From: an uncultured Massilia sp.
GTDB lineage: Bacteria > Pseudomonadota > Gammaproteobacteria > Burkholderiales > Burkholderiaceae_D
Assembly: GCF_913773735.1 (NCBI RefSeq)
Contig: NZ_CAJYEB010000022.1
Coordinates: 1-64,000, forward strand
Direction of reading: 5' to 3'
Length of the DNA stretch: 64,000 nucleotides
Part shown: piece by piece, positions 8,801 to 16,678 of the stretch
Position numbering within the stretch: position 1 is the first letter of the stretch
Layout of the letters: every line of letters starts with the position of its first letter
The notes under the pieces: model-generated
Databases searched by the model: none
What the model was told of the DNA's origin: nothing
What the model saw: only the letters and a program-made list of their open reading frames with translations
Program-made: the position numbers and the translations under genes

Positions 8801-9972
8801 GGCGCAGCGCCAGCGGCGCACATGCTCTCGTGCGCCGCTCGCTCGATCCGCAGTGCGGGGAAATGCTGCTGACCGAAGATTTCCTGGCGCCGCGCGGCGG
8901 CACGCAGGCGCCGCCACGGGTTGGCGAGGTGCTTGCGCTGGACGGCTGGCATGGTGTGCCGGCGCTCGACGTGCCGGCCTTCGCGTTCGACCCGGAGTGC
9001 AATACCACTACGATGCGCGTGGCGCGCCCCCTGGCTGCGGCGGGCAGCGAGGATCCGGTGCTGGTCGAGGCGCTCGGCGAGCAGTTCTGGCTGTTGCGCG
9101 TGCCGGTCCAGCGCGTGGAGGATTGCGCGGCAGGCAGGGGCGGAGTCGAACAGTGGATGGCAGAGCGCAACAGCGGACGCTTGTTGGGATTCCTGATGGA
9201 GGATGCCGGCATCGTCTGGTGTACCGCCCTGGTGCTGCGCTGTGGCGGCGCCGAACTGCAGCTGCTGGAACCGGCAGCGCGACGCCTGGCGCGCATGGCG
9301 GCCAACTGGCGTTCCCCGTCTGTCGCGTCGGGAACATTCGGATATCGCGCGTGGACGGCGTTCCCGTGCGTCGACGCAGGCCTGGCCTGGAAGGAAAACA
9401 TGAAGCAGAACGATGTGATCAATTGTGGCAACGTACTGGCCGGCGTGCAGGCCTGGTTCGGTGAGGCGTTCGCGGCGGTGCTCGATGCACTCCAGCAGGC
9501 CGAGGGGGCAGCGCAACCGGATGGCCTCGAGGTGAGCCCGTTGGAGCTGTTGCCGGGAGGCCTGCTGCGCCTGCGTGCACAAGGGCGCGAGCGCTTCAGA
9601 CTGCAGGCGTTCCTCGATCCGACCGGCGCCCGGGCCGGCAACGGTCAGGCAGGCATGCCCTGTATCTGGTGGGATTATCTCGCCAGTCCACGTTCAGTGG
9701 GGCCGAAGCCGGTGCTGCCCTGTCTGGACGTCGACGAATTGCCGCTCTCGCAGCCGGCCGGCTGGGATGGACGTGTAGTCAATGGCGTCGGAGCGTTTAC
9801 CGGGGTCGACGACAGCAGCTACCGCTACCTGGCCTTCTGTCATGGTCCCGCCGACTGGGACCGCGCGCGGAACGACCTGATCCAGGCGTGGGCCGCAGTC
9901 CATGACAAGATGCGCCATGGCGGCAATTTCCAGCGCCAGTGGTGCCGTGACGCGCTGTGTGCCGCCGTCTAG
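5797..9972 (+). CDS. SNF2-type superfamily 2 helicase/ATPase, large, with C-terminal extension
   Basis: This 1391-aa protein has the full SF2/SNF2 motor. Walker A is GDEVGMGKT at residues 64-72, with a DEAQ box at 250-253. Motif V region TDVLKEGVD (816-824) and motif VI QRTGRVDR (846-853) are also present. Between the RecA-like halves is a long insertion containing CGSCDAVQRC, which may bind zinc. About 500 residues follow the motor with no domain I can name. I chose the ATG at 5797 because GGAG precedes it by about eight bases and because Walker A then sits at a normal distance from the start. It overlaps the PLD gene by 26 bases. It probably translocates on double-stranded DNA and delivers it to the PLD-like protein. 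Confidence 0.85.
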   Translation: MKDKPVADDGIVPERLTAAAVRSYIDFDGQAATGSEPSLQARIQSEGVAGLWGLLQQQGHAYLGDEVGMGKTRQAMGVIATQFLRNAGSRVVIVCSSKTVQLQWQSEWAQFLGSCYRLLDDRLLASADAARIEDLHLHDNLRSFHEALRTGEGRIHLLRYSSFSRPLPVDGDSPAQMLSAYAERVGVAGVAALTGSERALVEAHARPTDDWKEVLGHDLGRAYCQRIAALLTEGAHQDEPRSPLDLAVFDEAQYLRHVDNYQNEHIRLIFGRNVEQWLFVSATPLHASEDDILSLDTYLCRRPVAAHELPATRVGACGSCDAVQRCSRAAWHRARGHDVVRLLSGMMIRRTRTHGDAAGKRYGKIEYRDYEEVRHSGADDPFMALTMALVQKRLASALAGRNNRFRQGECASFESLSSSLGRNVSEPEPEFEPGKDHRQRKEADPAPDRNAIDLLNASFGRAMQVSGAGLPHAKLNSVADALFARSLADGGVDKTLVFVRRIDTVEELRDLLHLKFQADLDERIEAWREMLASPAFADHASPWGRTFWDQQGDDDEPPAEAVEGDAPPDSGEGAGNTGYRSQASLPYFEALKQRSMVKAQNGLLVSFRARLLRTDDASSNPLQGFLVKRASGTSPQRQHERWVRLLCALFGNEEVSRMRDDPAKRWLLADTSGTDDDAYKLASLQRCLLQSLRQTDILVDLYILHKHAGRTPDGSQSLADKFLWLLEQGEHGIPGKIASYLANQKEKLRRWIDHFELIVDKCFRAGEAVGWFGVHERVARVFDRVAPVVGRSGRLKNEHAVQQFMFPTHPNILVCTDVLKEGVDMHLFCDRVVHYGVAWTSGDLEQRTGRVDRLGSLIGRRIRAHRETDGQPLPRLGVEFPYLDGTLDSYQVRNVIREKIASDLRLDLGKRKDEIRELDAGRLAGDLSTIRKAAAQGNPNRAVFFPDSVDFVRREGGDDAIRLGPGMRYKDTGDAVRPRTAIDDRCEETIVPVPGSDMLLVRRSASGAHALVRRSLDPQCGEMLLTEDFLAPRGGTQAPPRVGEVLALDGWHGVPALDVPAFAFDPECNTTTMRVARPLAAAGSEDPVLVEALGEQFWLLRVPVQRVEDCAAGRGGVEQWMAERNSGRLLGFLMEDAGIVWCTALVLRCGGAELQLLEPAARRLARMAANWRSPSVASGTFGYRAWTAFPCVDAGLAWKENMKQNDVINCGNVLAGVQAWFGEAFAAVLDALQQAEGAAQPDGLEVSPLELLPGGLLRLRAQGRERFRLQAFLDPTGARAGNGQAGMPCIWWDYLASPRSVGPKPVLPCLDVDELPLSQPAGWDGRVVNGVGAFTGVDDSSYRYLAFCHGPADWDRARNDLIQAWAAVHDKMRHGGNFQRQWCRDALCAAV

Positions 9973-9990
9973 AGCGAAAGGAAGCCCGCA

Positions 9991-10380
9991 ATGAGTCAGA
10001 CACTTCTGATGGTAAAGCTCGGGGAACTGCGGGGCGAAACGCTCCGTACGCCGAGCGGCCGAAAATCGTTTACCGTTTCGCGTCTTGCGAATGGCCACGT
10101 GACCGTCACGACTTCGAACGAGAGCGAAGTCCATGTCTCCTTTACCGGCATTCAGGCGGTCCTTGATTACCTCGCCCGACATGGGCACGGCCCGGAGCGT
10201 CCATGCCCAGTCAAGTCGAGCAACAGCAGTGCCGACGCCGGTCCATTGTGCCTGGCGGCGAGGGAAGGGAAAAGCCAGCGGAAGATTACCTACGTTCTTC
10301 CCTTGCTCGAGCGGCTCGGCCTGGTCGGCTTCGACCGTTCGGCGCGGGCAACGGCCGTTTTCCTCGTTAACCGGGCATGA
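9991..10380 (+). CDS. Small protein E of the island operon, possible winged-helix C-terminus
   Basis: This 129-aa protein starts 18 bases after the helicase, with GAAAGGA as ribosome binding site, so it is almost certainly in the same transcript. The first half looks like a small beta-rich fold (alternating KSFTVSRL, GHVTVTT, EVHVSF). The second half, around SQRKITYVLPLLERLGLVGF followed by a short beta hairpin, resembles a winged-helix DNA-binding unit. I recognise no family. It ends six bases before the stop of the convergent ankyrin pseudogene. Confidence 0.6.
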   Translation: MSQTLLMVKLGELRGETLRTPSGRKSFTVSRLANGHVTVTTSNESEVHVSFTGIQAVLDYLARHGHGPERPCPVKSSNSSADAGPLCLAAREGKSQRKITYVLPLLERLGLVGFDRSARATAVFLVNRA

Positions 10381-10386
10381 ATCGCT

Positions 10387-11271
10387 TCAGTCAGCGGGAC
10401 TGGCCTGCCCGACCAGCCCGCGCAGCAGCTCGGCGTCGTTCGGACTGAGGCCTTCGCGCCCGGCAGCTTCTTCAATCGCCTGCGTGGCATTGGCCGCGTC
10501 CTCCACGGCCGCGGTCAGCGCCGCATGATCCAGGCGCGCGCCATGCCGCAGCAGCAGGGCCAGCATGTCCGCACGCAAGTCGATCAGGTCGGATTCGCAC
10601 GAGTCGAGCGCGTACGGACGTGAAGTCAGCGCCGCGCGCACGGCAAGCGCGTCGCAAGCGTGCAGGTCGGCGCTGGTAGCAAGCAATGTTTCGATGGTCG
10701 TTTCGTCGAGCGAGGCCACGCCTGCGACCAGGGCCGCGCAGTCTCCGCTGTTCACGGGCACGCCATGATCGAGCAGCCAGCCGAGCGCTGCGACGGCCAT
10801 GTTCGTTGCCGCAGCCTCCAGCGCGCAGGCGCCGTCGGCGCGCAGATCCGCGCCCTCGGCAAGCAGGAAGCCGAGCATGTCCGTGTTGTCGACGCCGGCA
10901 GCCTGCGCAAGGGCCACCCTCAGCATCTCGCCGTGTGACAGGCCGCCTTCCACCAGCCGCAGCAGGACGCGCTGGTAGTCAGCATTGCTGCGCTCCGGTG
11001 TCAGGTGCCCCGCCTCGCTCAGGAAGCGCAGGTGCACTCCCCGAGCGGGCGTCTATAGTGCAGCATGGCAGTCGGCGCGCGGGTCGGCGCCATTGCCCAA
11101 CGCCAGCTGCACGCTGTCGCGATCCGCGTGGCGGCACGTCATCTCCAGAAAGAGGCTCCAGAATCTGGCGCGCCAGTGTTCGGTGCGCAGGCCATCGCGG
11201 CCGAACGTTTCGCGCAAGCCAGCCAGGCGGCCGGCAACGAAGGCGCCGAGCGGTGTATGGCAGCGCGTCAT
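10387..11271 (-). pseudogene. Ankyrin-repeat protein, interrupted by an in-frame TAG
   Basis: The minus strand encodes ankyrin-type units (for example LLAEGADLRA, LLDHGVPVNSG, LLRHGARLDHAA), which normally mediate protein-protein contacts. The frame is open from an ATG at 11271 (MTRCHTPLGAFVAGRL) to 11053, where TAG (11053-11055) follows ADCHAAL. It is then open again in the same frame to 10387, with no length change. A single base change in one codon (for example TAT or TAC to TAG) explains this. The downstream piece could still be made from an ATG at 11037 as a 216-aa protein. The gene faces the helicase operon, so it may be a cargo gene decaying independently of it. Confidence 0.7.
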
Positions 11272-11365
11272 CCTGATCGATTGGATTTCCTGTAGGCACT
11301 ATTTTTGGTAACATGAGATTTTGAACTCGACGGCAGCCAGCGGATCTGGCGTCATACAGGCGGAC

Positions 11366-11779
11366 ATGCCTCTACAGATCGAACACATCGATGCAATCGC
11401 ACGCAAGAAGCAGCGTGCCGTGCTTTACCTCGAATTCCACCCCGGGCCAATCAAGGAGTGGCGCAACTACCGCCATGAGGATGACCTGCGGCGCGCTTCC
11501 GTACTGGCATGGTTCGACGCCCACGACGTCCCGTGGACCGCATGCGGACCGTTCGCCGACCTGCGCATCATGGCACCATGGCTGGGCCAGGTCTACATCG
11601 ACGTGCCCTACGACGAGTCGCTGTCCGAGTACCGCGTAGTGCGCGACTATCTCGAGCATCCGGACGGGACGATGCGCCACGAGGGGGTGCGTTTCTACGC
11701 CATGCCGCTCGAGCATGCGATGCGCAATGCCGCGCATGACGAACCGGGCTTCTGGGAACGCTGGGCGGAGGAGTTCTGA
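11366..11779 (+). CDS. Unknown 137-aa protein coupled to the WYL regulator
   Basis: This soluble protein is rich in aromatic and acidic residues (EFHPGPIKEWRNYRHEDDL, LGQVYIDVPYDES, GFWERWAEEF). I recognise no family. I prefer the ATG at 11366, preceded by AGGCGG, over an in-frame TTG at 11321. Its TGA overlaps the ATG of the WYL gene (TGATG at 11777-11781), so the two are translated together. The spacing and overlap suggest that it works with the regulator. Genes paired with WYL regulators are often small effectors or modulators, but that is inference. Confidence 0.6.
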   Translation: MPLQIEHIDAIARKKQRAVLYLEFHPGPIKEWRNYRHEDDLRRASVLAWFDAHDVPWTACGPFADLRIMAPWLGQVYIDVPYDESLSEYRVVRDYLEHPDGTMRHEGVRFYAMPLEHAMRNAAHDEPGFWERWAEEF

Positions 11780-12786
11780 TGGCGACCAACCAGCAATCGC
11801 TGCTGCGCCAGTGGCACATGCTGCGCATGGTGCCGCGTGCGCCCGCGCGGATATCGGCAAAGGAGCTGTGCGAGCGTCTGTGCGCCGCCGACTTCCGCGT
11901 CACCGAACGCACGGTCCAGCGTGATCTGCGCGAGCTGTCAAGCGTATTTCCGGTCGAGGTCGACGAACGCGAGAAGCCGTTCGGCTGGAGCTGGCTGCGC
12001 GATGCGTCCAGTTTCGACCTGCCGGGACTGACCGTGCCGGAAGCCCTCACGCTGACGCTGGTCGAGCAGCACCTGCGGCACCACCTGCCGCCAGTCACGG
12101 TCGATGCGCTGCGTCCGCATTTCCGGACCGCTGCGCGCACCCTGTCGACGGTCGAGGACGATTCCCCATCCCGCGCTTGGCTGGACAAGGTTCGCAGCGT
12201 GCCGCCGCAGCAGCCGCTGCTGCCGCCCCGGATCGACGAAGAGTGCCAGCGCGTCGTCTACCTGGCCCTGCTGCAGGACCGGCAGCTGAGGCTGTATTAC
12301 CGGAAGCGCGACGCAGCAGAGCCGACGATCTACGGCTGCGTGCACCCTCTGGCCGTGGTGCAGCGCGGTGGCCTGGTCTACCTGGTCTGCATGTTCTCCG
12401 ACTATGACGACGTGCGCACCATCGCTCTGCACCGGGTCCAGCGGGCAGAGGCGCTGTACGAGCCCGTGCGCAGGAAAGCAGGCTTCGATATCGACGCCTA
12501 TATCGCCTCCGGCCAGTTCGGCGTCATCGCAGGCGATCCGGTCAACCTGCGCGCAGTGTTCACGCGCGCGGCAGGTGAGCACCTGTTCGAGACGCCGCTC
12601 AGCGCCGACCAGGTGCTCACGAGCGACGCGGATGGGAAGCTGCACCTGGCCGCTACCGTGCCCAACACGCGCGCGCTGGTGTGGTGGCTGCTCGGATTCG
12701 GCGATGGCGTGGTAATCGAGGAGCCGGCGAGTCTGCGCGAAGAGCTTGCTGGTACCGCACGGCGGATGGTGGCGGCGTATGCATGA
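11779..12786 (+). CDS. WYL-domain transcriptional regulator (HTH + WYL + WCX)
   Basis: This 335-aa protein has an N-terminal helix-turn-helix with ISAKELCERL and VTERTVQRDLREL (residues about 28-55), a central WYL-type domain around RQLRLYYRKRD through GGLVYLVCMFSDYDDVRTIALHRV, and a C-terminal WCX-like region ending in ALVWWLLGFGDGVVI. WYL domains bind ligands such as nucleic acid, and WYL regulators of the BrxR type commonly control or sense for phage-defence loci. Here the gene is downstream of the helicase operon and coupled to a 137-aa protein. It could repress the AT-rich promoter at 1518-1722 or its own promoter near 11290-11360. Confidence 0.88.
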   Translation: MATNQQSLLRQWHMLRMVPRAPARISAKELCERLCAADFRVTERTVQRDLRELSSVFPVEVDEREKPFGWSWLRDASSFDLPGLTVPEALTLTLVEQHLRHHLPPVTVDALRPHFRTAARTLSTVEDDSPSRAWLDKVRSVPPQQPLLPPRIDEECQRVVYLALLQDRQLRLYYRKRDAAEPTIYGCVHPLAVVQRGGLVYLVCMFSDYDDVRTIALHRVQRAEALYEPVRRKAGFDIDAYIASGQFGVIAGDPVNLRAVFTRAAGEHLFETPLSADQVLTSDADGKLHLAATVPNTRALVWWLLGFGDGVVIEEPASLREELAGTARRMVAAYA

Positions 12787-12889
12787 CGGCTACTTCGGGC
12801 GTTGGTCCACTCCATTAAGGATCTACAACTCCTGAACGATGAGCCATTGTCAAGCCTGCTCTGCCGAATTCGGCGTCAAGTTCGCTGCC
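12787..12889. other. Junction segment of unassigned origin
   Basis: These 103 bases lie between the WYL gene and the IS3 stump. On the minus strand the orfA frame of the stump continues through most of this DNA but no longer resembles an IS3 OrfA. This is therefore the point where the IS3 element was replaced by island DNA. I see no gene. Confidence 0.4.
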
Positions 12890-12988
12890 TACCGTTTTGA
12901 ATTCCTCTGTGTACCGCTTCCCGCTCATACATTCTCCTTGTGTCCACCAATATGGCTCAGGCATGTCTACGATAGTCGTGGCGATTCA
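12890..12988 (-). mobile_element. IS3-family element, left-end stump with orfA start
   Basis: Read on the minus strand from 12988, the sequence begins TGAATCGCCAC, identical to the outer end of the IS3 right end at 117-127. It leads to an ATG at 12928 and then encodes MSGKRYTEEFKTV, the classic N-terminus of an IS3-family OrfA. After that the protein no longer matches OrfA, so only about 99 bases of the element remain. It forms the right border of the accessory island and has cut an AraC-type gene. Confidence 0.75.
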
Positions 12989-13150
12989 GTCGTACTTCAT
13001 GGGAAACGCCGCGGACCGGCTCACCAGTTCGCGCAGCAGCGGCGTCACCGACAGGATGCCGCGCCGGCGCGGCAGCGCGGCGGTCACGGCGTACTCGACA
13101 TGGACCGTGCCGGTCGTCGCCATCAGGTGCGGCAACCTTCGCGTCCAGCG
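12986..13150 (-). pseudogene. AraC-family regulator fragment truncated by the IS3 end
   Basis: On the minus strand, just after the TonB receptor gene, an open frame reads RRLPHLMATTGTVHVEY, then ALPRRRGILSVTPLLRELV and FPMKYD. It then ends at a TGA supplied by the first bases of the IS3 terminal repeat (12986-12988). The stretch resembles the linker between cupin and HTH domains of AraC-type regulators (ILxVSPLLRELI). Both the N-terminal cupin and the C-terminal DNA-binding domain are missing. It probably once regulated the adjacent TonB/ABC operon. The call is by eye from about 50 residues. Confidence 0.6.
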
Positions 13151-13159
13151 CTCGCCGCA

Positions 13160-15259
13160 TCAGAAGTGATAGCGCAGCGACGCGCCGCCCTGCGTGCGCG
13201 GCACGGTGGATACCAGCAGGCCCGTGGCGGTGCCGTAGGCGATGTCGCTGGCGAACCGATGCGGCTGCAGCGTGAAGAACACGGCGCCCTGCAGGCTGCC
13301 GACGTCGTAGGTTGCCTTCACGTCGTAGCGCACGAACGTGGGCATGTCGCGCCGCGCCAGCGGGCTGCCCATGTAGTAGGGGTTGCGCGCCGTGACGTAC
13401 ACGTCGCCGTTGACGGTCAACAGGCCGGGACCGAGGGCGCGGCGGTGCTGCGCGCCGCCTTTCCAGGTATGGGCCGGGACGGACAGCAGGGCGCCGGCGC
13501 CGGGCGCCGGATTGTCCAGCCGCGCGCGCAGGATCCGCCCGTAGCTCAGGTAGCCGCTCCAGGCGCGGTTGGCCTGGTAGCGCATGTCGACGTCGACGCC
13601 CCTCCGGGTCGTGCGGCCCGAGGCCACGTAGACGTCGGGCGCGGTGTTGACGATCTCGTCGTCGTTCGCGATGGCGTACACGGTGCCGGACAGCGTCAAG
13701 CCGTCGCCCAGGCGCGCGTCGAGTCCGGCGTCGTGCGAGCGGACCTTGCTCGGCGCGATGCCCGGATTGGTCCTGCCGCCCGGGGCGCCCAGCGGCCCCA
13801 GGCTGCCGCTGGCGCTGATCTGCTCGGCGGCCGGGGAACGGAAGCCCTGCGCGACGTTCGCGAACAGTGCGATGTCCGGCGTGGCGCTCCAGATCGCGCC
13901 GTACTTGGGCGTGACGACCCCGGCCCGGTAGCCCGTGCTGGCCGCCGGCAGCTTGAGGTTGGCGATGTCGTAGTCGAAGCGGTCGTAGCGGATCCCGCCG
14001 TGCAGCTTCAGGTCCGGCAGCACGCGGTACTGGCCCTGGGCGAACGCGCCGTAGGTGAGCAGGTCGAGGTCCTGGCTGTTGATGTAGCGCGCCGTCGGCT
14101 GGTACGACTGGTACTGGCGGCGGTAGGCGATGCCCTGGTCCTTGCGCGCATCGAGGCCGACGGTGAGGATGCCGTCGGCGCCGGGCGTCCACGTGGTGCC
14201 CAGCCGCGCGCCGTAGATGTCGCGGTCGTCGTACCCGTAGGTATGCAGCACCGGGCTGGTCTGGATCGCGCGGCTGCGCTGGAAGTCCTCGGCGTAGGCG
14301 GTGGCGAACCAGCCCGTTGCGCCGGACGCCGGGCGGCGGTTGAACACGATCGTCCTGCGGTGCGCGTCGCCGAAGCCGGGCAGGCCGTACATGGTGGCAT
14401 GCGGATCGAGTCCGGCTTGCAGCGCCGGCAGCGACAGGTAGCCGGCACCGGCGAATGCGGACGCGTAATGGCTGGCGCGCAGGCTGTAGACGCCGTCGCC
14501 GATCGTGGTGGACAGCTTCCAGAACAGGTTCGCGCGCCGGTTGCTGGCGCCGTGGCGAAAGCCGTCGCTGAGGTAGCGGTCGGCCACCAGCAACGAGCGC
14601 ACTTTGCCGTGGTCGCCCGACAGCACCAGCGATGCGCGCCGCCCGCCGTAGCTCTCCAGCGTCAGCGCGGCGCTGGACGGCGTTTCCGCGCCGCCTTCGC
14701 GGGTCGCGATCGCCACCGCACCGGCGCGGTTCTGGTCGCCGAACAGGGCCGAGACCGGCCCCTTGATGACGTCGACCGTGCCGACCATGTCCGCCGTCAT
14801 CCACTCGAGGAACGCCGGACCGTGGCCCGCGCCGCCCTGGCTGGACGGGATGTTCTGCGGCACGCCGTCGATGGTGATCGCGGTGTCGGCGCCGTGCGTG
14901 CCCTGGGTCGCGAAGCCGCGCATGCGAAAGCCGTTGCCGGTATCGCCCTGGTCGATGTTGTGGGCGACCACGCCGGGCACGCGCCGGAAGATGTTGGAGA
15001 TGTCGCGTCCGACGTCCAGCGTGGCGATGTCCTGCGCCGTCACGGTGGTGACGCTGCCCGGCAGGGCGCGCGCGCCGGCGCCGGGGACCGTGCGCTCCTC
15101 GCTGTCCCTGCTGCCCTTGACTTCGACGACGTGCGGACTGCCGTCCGGCGGGGGATCGTCGTCGGCGTGGACGTGGCCGGCGGTGCAGGCGAGAAGCGCC
15201 GCCAGGGAAAGCGCGCGCATGCGCAGCGGCGCGACGGTGAAGCGGGTAGGGAATGGCAT
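13160..15259 (-). CDS. TonB-dependent outer-membrane receptor (siderophore/metal type)
   Basis: This 699-aa protein has a signal peptide (LSLAALLACTAGHVHA), a plug domain with VTTVTAQDIATLDVG and MRGFATQGTHGADTAITIDG, and a 22-strand-type barrel ending in the typical terminal aromatic LRYHF. It would import a ligand into the periplasm using TonB energy. A GGAG motif seven bases before the ATG supports this start. It is the last gene of a minus-strand run with a possible Fur box and lies 63 bases after the second permease gene, so iron-siderophore or another metal-chelate is the likely ligand. The identity of the ligand cannot be read from the sequence. Confidence 0.88.
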   Translation of the reverse strand: MPFPTRFTVAPLRMRALSLAALLACTAGHVHADDDPPPDGSPHVVEVKGSRDSEERTVPGAGARALPGSVTTVTAQDIATLDVGRDISNIFRRVPGVVAHNIDQGDTGNGFRMRGFATQGTHGADTAITIDGVPQNIPSSQGGAGHGPAFLEWMTADMVGTVDVIKGPVSALFGDQNRAGAVAIATREGGAETPSSAALTLESYGGRRASLVLSGDHGKVRSLLVADRYLSDGFRHGASNRRANLFWKLSTTIGDGVYSLRASHYASAFAGAGYLSLPALQAGLDPHATMYGLPGFGDAHRRTIVFNRRPASGATGWFATAYAEDFQRSRAIQTSPVLHTYGYDDRDIYGARLGTTWTPGADGILTVGLDARKDQGIAYRRQYQSYQPTARYINSQDLDLLTYGAFAQGQYRVLPDLKLHGGIRYDRFDYDIANLKLPAASTGYRAGVVTPKYGAIWSATPDIALFANVAQGFRSPAAEQISASGSLGPLGAPGGRTNPGIAPSKVRSHDAGLDARLGDGLTLSGTVYAIANDDEIVNTAPDVYVASGRTTRRGVDVDMRYQANRAWSGYLSYGRILRARLDNPAPGAGALLSVPAHTWKGGAQHRRALGPGLLTVNGDVYVTARNPYYMGSPLARRDMPTFVRYDVKATYDVGSLQGAVFFTLQPHRFASDIAYGTATGLLVSTVPRTQGGASLRYHF

Positions 15260-15322
15260 CGGTACTCCGGTGGATTGGATGGTTGAACGGTGAAGGGGAC
15301 GCGCCCTTGGCGGGTGCGCACG

Positions 15323-16678
15323 CTAGTGCGCGCGCAGCCGGCGCAGGCGCGCGACTCCCGAGGCGAACGCCAGCAGCGCGAGGGCGCACAGCGCGGCGAT
15401 GGCGCCCCACGGGCAGGCGGCATCGGCGGCCCGGGGCGCGAAGACCGGCCTGCGCGCGTAATCGGCCGCGCGGAACGGGCGCTCGCCGAACAGGTACGGG
15501 TAATAGAATTCGCGGATGCGGCGGTGGAAGGCGGCGATGCGGTCCTGGTAGGCCAGCTGCGCCGGCAGGTCGGTGCCGGCCAGGCGATGCAGGATCGCCT
15601 GGGCGCCGACGCCGGGGAGCAGCCAGCCGAGGCGCTCGCTCCAGGCCTGGCGCGCGGCGAGTCCCGCACGGTAGGCGCGCACCTGCGCCGCGACGCTCTC
15701 GTCGCCGAGCTGGTGGAAGGCGAAATACCATTTCCAGTGGAAACGGGACGGCAGCGGCGCCGTGTCGCGCCATTGCGGATGGCCGGCGAGGAACCTGCGC
15801 ATCGTCTCCTCGCGCGGGACTTCCCACGCGCCGTGCACGGCCTGGCGCTGCGCCATCATGAGGTCCACGCCCTGGTGGACGGGCACGGCGCGCGTCAGCA
15901 CCACGTTGGCCAGCGCGGGGAGCACCAGCGTCAGCACGGCCCAGGCGCCCACCAGGGCGCTCGCGTTGGCCACCGAGCGCCAGCCGCGCGTGGCGACGAG
16001 CAGCGCGATCCCCGTCCAGAACGCGAGATAGGCGGCCGTGGTGGCCAGCACGACGCCGGCGGCGGCCATGCCGGTCGACGCGGCCAGCATGCCGGCGCCG
16101 GCGGGCAGCGCGAGGCAGGCGAACACCAGCGCGCAGCGCAGCAGCACCCGCCGGCGCCACGCGCGCGCACCGTGCGGCAGCGCCAGCAGCATGCGCAGCC
16201 GACCGGCCTGCCGTTCGCCGGACAGGACGTCGTGCAGCAGCGCGATGACGAACAGCGGCGCCAGGTAGATCAGGACGAACGCGTAGTCGAACCGTCCCGC
16301 CAGCGCGAGCTCGGGATGGAAGGTCTCGCCGTCGTACAGCTGCGCCTGCAGGCCGAGCGCGCGCACGCGCAGTACGTAAGGCGCGACGTCGCGCATCCCG
16401 ATGGCCAGGAAGGCGGCGTCGGACGGCGGGTCGGCCGTGGTGTAGAACGTGTAGTAGGCGGCCTCGCCGCCGTTGGGGCTGTCGGCATGCGCGCGCGCCA
16501 CCGCCGCGACGTCCTGCTCGTTCAGGGGGCCGACCCGCGCGATCGTCTGGCGCTGGCGGGCGATCTCGTGCAATCCCGACCAGACGGCCAGCGACGCCAG
16601 CAGCGACAGCAGCAGGAGCGCCGCCGCCATGGGGCGCGAGCGCAGCAGCAGGCGCAGTTCGAAGGACAGGGCGCTCAT
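15323..16678 (-). CDS. ABC-2 type permease (DUF3526-like), second subunit
   Basis: This 451-aa membrane protein has an N-terminal transmembrane helix (MAAALLLLSLLASLAVWSG), a long extracytoplasmic loop, then a cluster of five or so hydrophobic helices (residues about 150-300), and a final C-terminal helix ending in RLRRLRAH. This layout matches ABC-2 permeases with a large periplasmic DUF3526 loop. The ATG at 16678 overlaps the stop of the preceding permease by four bases. With its sister permease and the ATPase it would form a heteromeric exporter or mechanotransmission-type ABC complex. Confidence 0.82.
   Translation of the reverse strand: MSALSFELRLLLRSRPMAAALLLLSLLASLAVWSGLHEIARQRQTIARVGPLNEQDVAAVARAHADSPNGGEAAYYTFYTTADPPSDAAFLAIGMRDVAPYVLRVRALGLQAQLYDGETFHPELALAGRFDYAFVLIYLAPLFVIALLHDVLSGERQAGRLRMLLALPHGARAWRRRVLLRCALVFACLALPAGAGMLAASTGMAAAGVVLATTAAYLAFWTGIALLVATRGWRSVANASALVGAWAVLTLVLPALANVVLTRAVPVHQGVDLMMAQRQAVHGAWEVPREETMRRFLAGHPQWRDTAPLPSRFHWKWYFAFHQLGDESVAAQVRAYRAGLAARQAWSERLGWLLPGVGAQAILHRLAGTDLPAQLAYQDRIAAFHRRIREFYYPYLFGERPFRAADYARRPVFAPRAADAACPWGAIAALCALALLAFASGVARLRRLRAH

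Noticed and set aside
8011..9582. Long minus-strand open frame under the helicase gene
   Set aside because: It lies wholly inside the helicase C-terminal part, has no ribosome binding site and no recognisable protein.
1723..10380. Assignment of the operon to DISARM or Dpd
   Set aside because: No DUF1998 protein, DNA methyltransferase or tRNA-guanine-transglycosylase-like gene is present; only the helicase and PLD-like theme is shared.
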